From the NCBI GenBank assembly GCA_964475165.1, contig CAYYVN010000006.1, positions 62,001 through 126,000 on the forward strand: a stretch of DNA of 64,000 nt. Reading direction: 5' to 3'. A program made the translations under genes and the position numbers. The notes below the pieces were generated by a model, which did no database searches, was not told the DNA's origin, and saw only the letters and a list, made by a program, of their open reading frames with translations. Positions 62,084 through 64,000 of this stretch are shown here, piece by piece. The stretch is from CAYUHK01 sp964475165 (GTDB lineage: Bacteria; Verrucomicrobiota; Kiritimatiellia; JAAZAB01). Numbering within the stretch: the stretch's first letter is position 1; each line of letters opens with the position of its first letter.

Positions 62084-62120
62084 TCCCGGGATGGCAACGC
62101 CCGGGAACCGGTCTTCCGGT
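62084..62120. other. Two adjacent hairpins between hypA and the oxidoreductase gene
   Basis: TCCCGGG (62084-62090) pairs with CCCGGGA (62100-62106) around a 9-base loop; next, ACCGG (62107-62111) pairs with CCGGT (62116-62120) around TCTT. They lie about 50 bases upstream of hypA in the divergent spacer. Possible operator or RNA structure; function unknown. Confidence 0.35.
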
Positions 62121-62164
62121 GGATCGGATCTCATTCCAGAAAAACCGGGGCGCTCACCGCGGAG

Positions 62165-62192
62165 TTGTCAGGGACGCAGGATGAACTATAAC
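62165..62192 (+). promoter_or_regulatory. promoter of the Gfo/Idh/MocA gene
   Basis: TTGTCA (62165-62170), 16-base spacer, TATAAC (62187-62192). Leader about 44 bases, with GGATAGGA before the ATG at 62243. Confidence 0.5.
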
Positions 62193-62242
62193 ATTTGGGT
62201 TTGAGATCACAAGCCCCGAAAGCGGCCGGGGGATAGGAGCAT

Positions 62243-63289
62243 ATGAGCAAACGACGCTCAGCCTTGGTGCGTTTTGGTTTGATTGGCCATGGCACCCATG
62301 CCCAATGGGCTATCGTGCCGGCTATGCGCGCCGCGCGCGGCATTAAATTAGTGGCGGTGGCCGATATCAATCGGCAGAACCTGGCCCCTTTGCGAGGGCA
62401 GGCGCTGGCCTGTTATACGAGCCAGGCCGCCATGCTGGCTCGGGAAGATTTGGATGCCGTCTATGTGGCGACGCCCGTTGCCGCGCATAGCGCGGCTACA
62501 CTGCTGGCGCTGCGTTCCGGATTGCATGTGATCACTGAAAAACCCATGGCGGCTTCCGTGGCGCAATGCCGGCAGATGCTGGCCGCCGCCCGGCGGGCCG
62601 ACCGGCTCTTGGCGGTTGATTTCGAGAGCCGTTACATGCCGGTTTTCCGTCAGGTGCAGCGCTGGGTGGCTGAAGGGCGCCTGGGCAGATTAGGTGCCAT
62701 TCATATCGATCATATGTGGGATGGCCATAAAATATGGGGGCCGCTGGGAGAGCGCCGCCGGCGTTTTCTGGATCATACCGGCTGCCTCGATTGCGGCATT
62801 CATAAGTTGGATCTAGCCAGATATTTTGCGGGCGGCGGTACTTGGCAAAAGGTGCGCGCCGCCGGCCACTGGTTCGGTGAGCGTGTCAAATATCCGCCGC
62901 ATATCTCCATCATGGCGCGTTTGGATAATGAGGTCCTGGTGACTTTCAATCTCAGCTTTGCTTTCACAGCCTATATTCGCCAACGCCTGGTCGGTGGCTA
63001 TGAAGGGCTGGCGCTGCTGGGCGAGAAGGGGGTCATCATCCTGCGCCCGGGCGCGCGTCCGGGTAGCCGGATCCTGGAATTGGCGAGCGCCTCCCTGACC
63101 CGCTCTGTGCCGGTGCGTGATAATGATCATCCGGCGCTCATCGCCCGGTTGCTCACCGATTTTGCCGCTGCGATTCGCAGGGGCAAGCCCCTGCCGCCGG
63201 CTGTGGCCAGTGGCGAGGATGGATTGATGGCGCAGCTGGGGGTGGATGCGGCCAATCGTTTAGCGCGCCGCGCCGCCCCAAGGAAATAA
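62243..63289 (+). CDS. Gfo/Idh/MocA family oxidoreductase
   Basis: 348 residues. Rossmann start RFGLIGHGTHAQWAIVPAM (about 9-27), AVADINRQNL, DAVYVATPVAAH and the catalytic-Lys motif ITEKPMAAS (about 95-103). The C-terminal alpha/beta domain holds DCGIHKLDLARYF, the DxxxH active-site pattern. NAD(P)-dependent oxidation of a sugar or inositol-type substrate is expected; the substrate is not evident. No sugar transporter is adjacent. The stop abuts the stop of the convergent proB gene directly. Confidence 0.88.
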   Translation: MSKRRSALVRFGLIGHGTHAQWAIVPAMRAARGIKLVAVADINRQNLAPLRGQALACYTSQAAMLAREDLDAVYVATPVAAHSAATLLALRSGLHVITEKPMAASVAQCRQMLAAARRADRLLAVDFESRYMPVFRQVQRWVAEGRLGRLGAIHIDHMWDGHKIWGPLGERRRRFLDHTGCLDCGIHKLDLARYFAGGGTWQKVRAAGHWFGERVKYPPHISIMARLDNEVLVTFNLSFAFTAYIRQRLVGGYEGLALLGEKGVIILRPGARPGSRILELASASLTRSVPVRDNDHPALIARLLTDFAAAIRRGKPLPPAVASGEDGLMAQLGVDAANRLARRAAPRK

Positions 63290-64000
63290 TCAGCCGCTGG
63301 CGGTCGGTTGACGCAGCAGGGCCAGATTATCGCGATGAATCACTTCCGCCGCGCCGGGAGTCGTCAGCAATTGACAGATCTCTTTGGAGCGATGGCCTTG
63401 AATCAGGCGGATGTCGCCGCTGGCATAGGCGACCAGCCCGCGGGCGATCAGCGTGCCATCCAGGGCCTTGATATCCACGGCGGCGCCCGCCGCAAAATTG
63501 CCTTCCGTTTTTTTGATCCCGATGGGTAAGAGGCTTTTGCCCTGCAGTTCCAGGGCCCGCCGCGCGCCGTCATCCACCCATAGGGTGCCCTGCGGTTTTT
63601 GGAAAAAAGCGATCCAGCGCGCGCGCGCATCCAAAGCCCGTTGCGGCAAGAGCGGCTCCGGCAGGATCAAGGTGCCCGTATCAATGCCCGTCATGATCTG
63701 GCGCAGGATAGCGCTGCGGCGGCCATCGGCGATCACCACCGCTGTGCCGGCCTTGGTGGCCGCCGCGGCCGCTTCCAGCTTGCTGAACATGCCGCCCGTG
63801 GAAAGCTCATCGGCTTTGTCCCGAGCCAGTTTGAGGATATCCTTGGTTATCTCCGGCACGAGGGCCAGGCGCTGCGTGCGCCCGGCGCGCGTGGCGCGGC
63901 GCAGGCCGTCGGTGCTCGTTAATAAAATGAGCAGGTCAGCGTTCAAGAGATGGACCACCAGCGCCGCCAGCAGATCGTTATCACCAAATTTAATCTCATC
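63290..64000 (-). CDS. proB: Glutamate 5-kinase, 5' end outside window
   Basis: First enzyme of proline synthesis (glutamate to glutamyl 5-phosphate). The frame is open to the window end, reading DEIKFGDNDLLAALVV, the family's FGDND active-site block, then ADLLILLTSTDGL and the C-terminal PUA domain (about residues 145-222 of the visible part; SLLPIGIKKTEGNFAAGAAVDI). 236 residues are visible; the N-terminal kinase half is missing, about 130 residues. Typical of the PUA-containing type. Confidence 0.93.
   Translation of the reverse strand, partial: DEIKFGDNDLLAALVVHLLNADLLILLTSTDGLRRATRAGRTQRLALVPEITKDILKLARDKADELSTGGMFSKLEAAAAATKAGTAVVIADGRRSAILRQIMTGIDTGTLILPEPLLPQRALDARARWIAFFQKPQGTLWVDDGARRALELQGKSLLPIGIKKTEGNFAAGAAVDIKALDGTLIARGLVAYASGDIRLIQGHRSKEICQLLTTPGAAEVIHRDNLALLRQPTASG

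Noticed and set aside
1..64000. tRNA, rRNA, CRISPR array, insertion sequence, integrase or phage genes
   Set aside because: I looked through intergenic gaps and gene content and found none; the only tandem repeats are the coding ones in the secreted proteins.

Overview
The window is GC-rich, densely coded DNA with short intergenic gaps. It most likely comes from a member of the PVC superphylum, and Kiritimatiellota is my best guess. The pointers are a pilin/secretin operon laid out like the Akkermansia Amuc_1098-1102 locus, a DUF1559-type pseudopilin ending in an H...DG motif, very large secreted proteins ending in GDYDGDG-type repeats, split glycine decarboxylase genes, and a 46-residue basic protein. 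The taxonomic call is inference. I saw no tRNA, rRNA, CRISPR array, insertion sequence or phage gene.

Layout. 1-8396: end of rmuC, then a tight operon ftsH-folP-cdaA-ybbR-ftsK-rodZ-like linking membrane proteolysis, folate, c-di-AMP synthesis, DNA translocation and cell shape. 8446-14003: nitroreductase, nagB (reverse), then gcvT-gcvPA-gcvPB without gcvH. 14088-20294: a 2068-residue exported protein (SBBP propeller, PQQ-like propeller, six Fn3 domains, CARDB, six 46-residue repeats). 20336-34293: eight pseudopilin-like genes, the last four in gspH-I-J-K order, followed by an exported Amuc_1102-like protein, a PilM-PilN (GspL-like) fusion, an Amuc_1100/PilO/GspM-like protein, a PilP/GspC-like protein with a zinc ribbon and TSP3 repeats, and a TPR-secretin. 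This is nearly a whole type II secretion/type IV pilus-like envelope machine, lacking only its ATPase, platform protein and peptidase.

34394-50469: housekeeping genes (5'-3' exonuclease, coaE, rho, a zinc ribbon protein, a radical SAM protein, Ser/Thr kinase, secA, lnt, acylphosphatase, rnr, a SagB-like oxidoreductase, a metallo-beta-lactamase-fold hydrolase, ruvB). 50532-56246: a tiny basic protein, an orphan solute-binding lipoprotein, an outer-membrane-like protein and a 1240-residue C10 cysteine protease carrying the same CARDB-plus-repeat tail as the giant protein. 56311-62033: hypA-B-F-C-D-E, a full [NiFe]-hydrogenase maturation set without structural genes. 62243-64000: a Gfo/Idh/MocA oxidoreductase and most of proB.

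The best candidate for something new is the 20-kb block from 14088 to 34293: a giant secreted protein beside a type II secretion-like operon containing an Amuc_1100-like component, together with a secreted protease elsewhere bearing the same C-terminal module. Several genes (secA, the kinase, the hydrolase, the tiny basic protein) have sigma70-like promoters so close to the start codon that their mRNAs should be leaderless or almost so.
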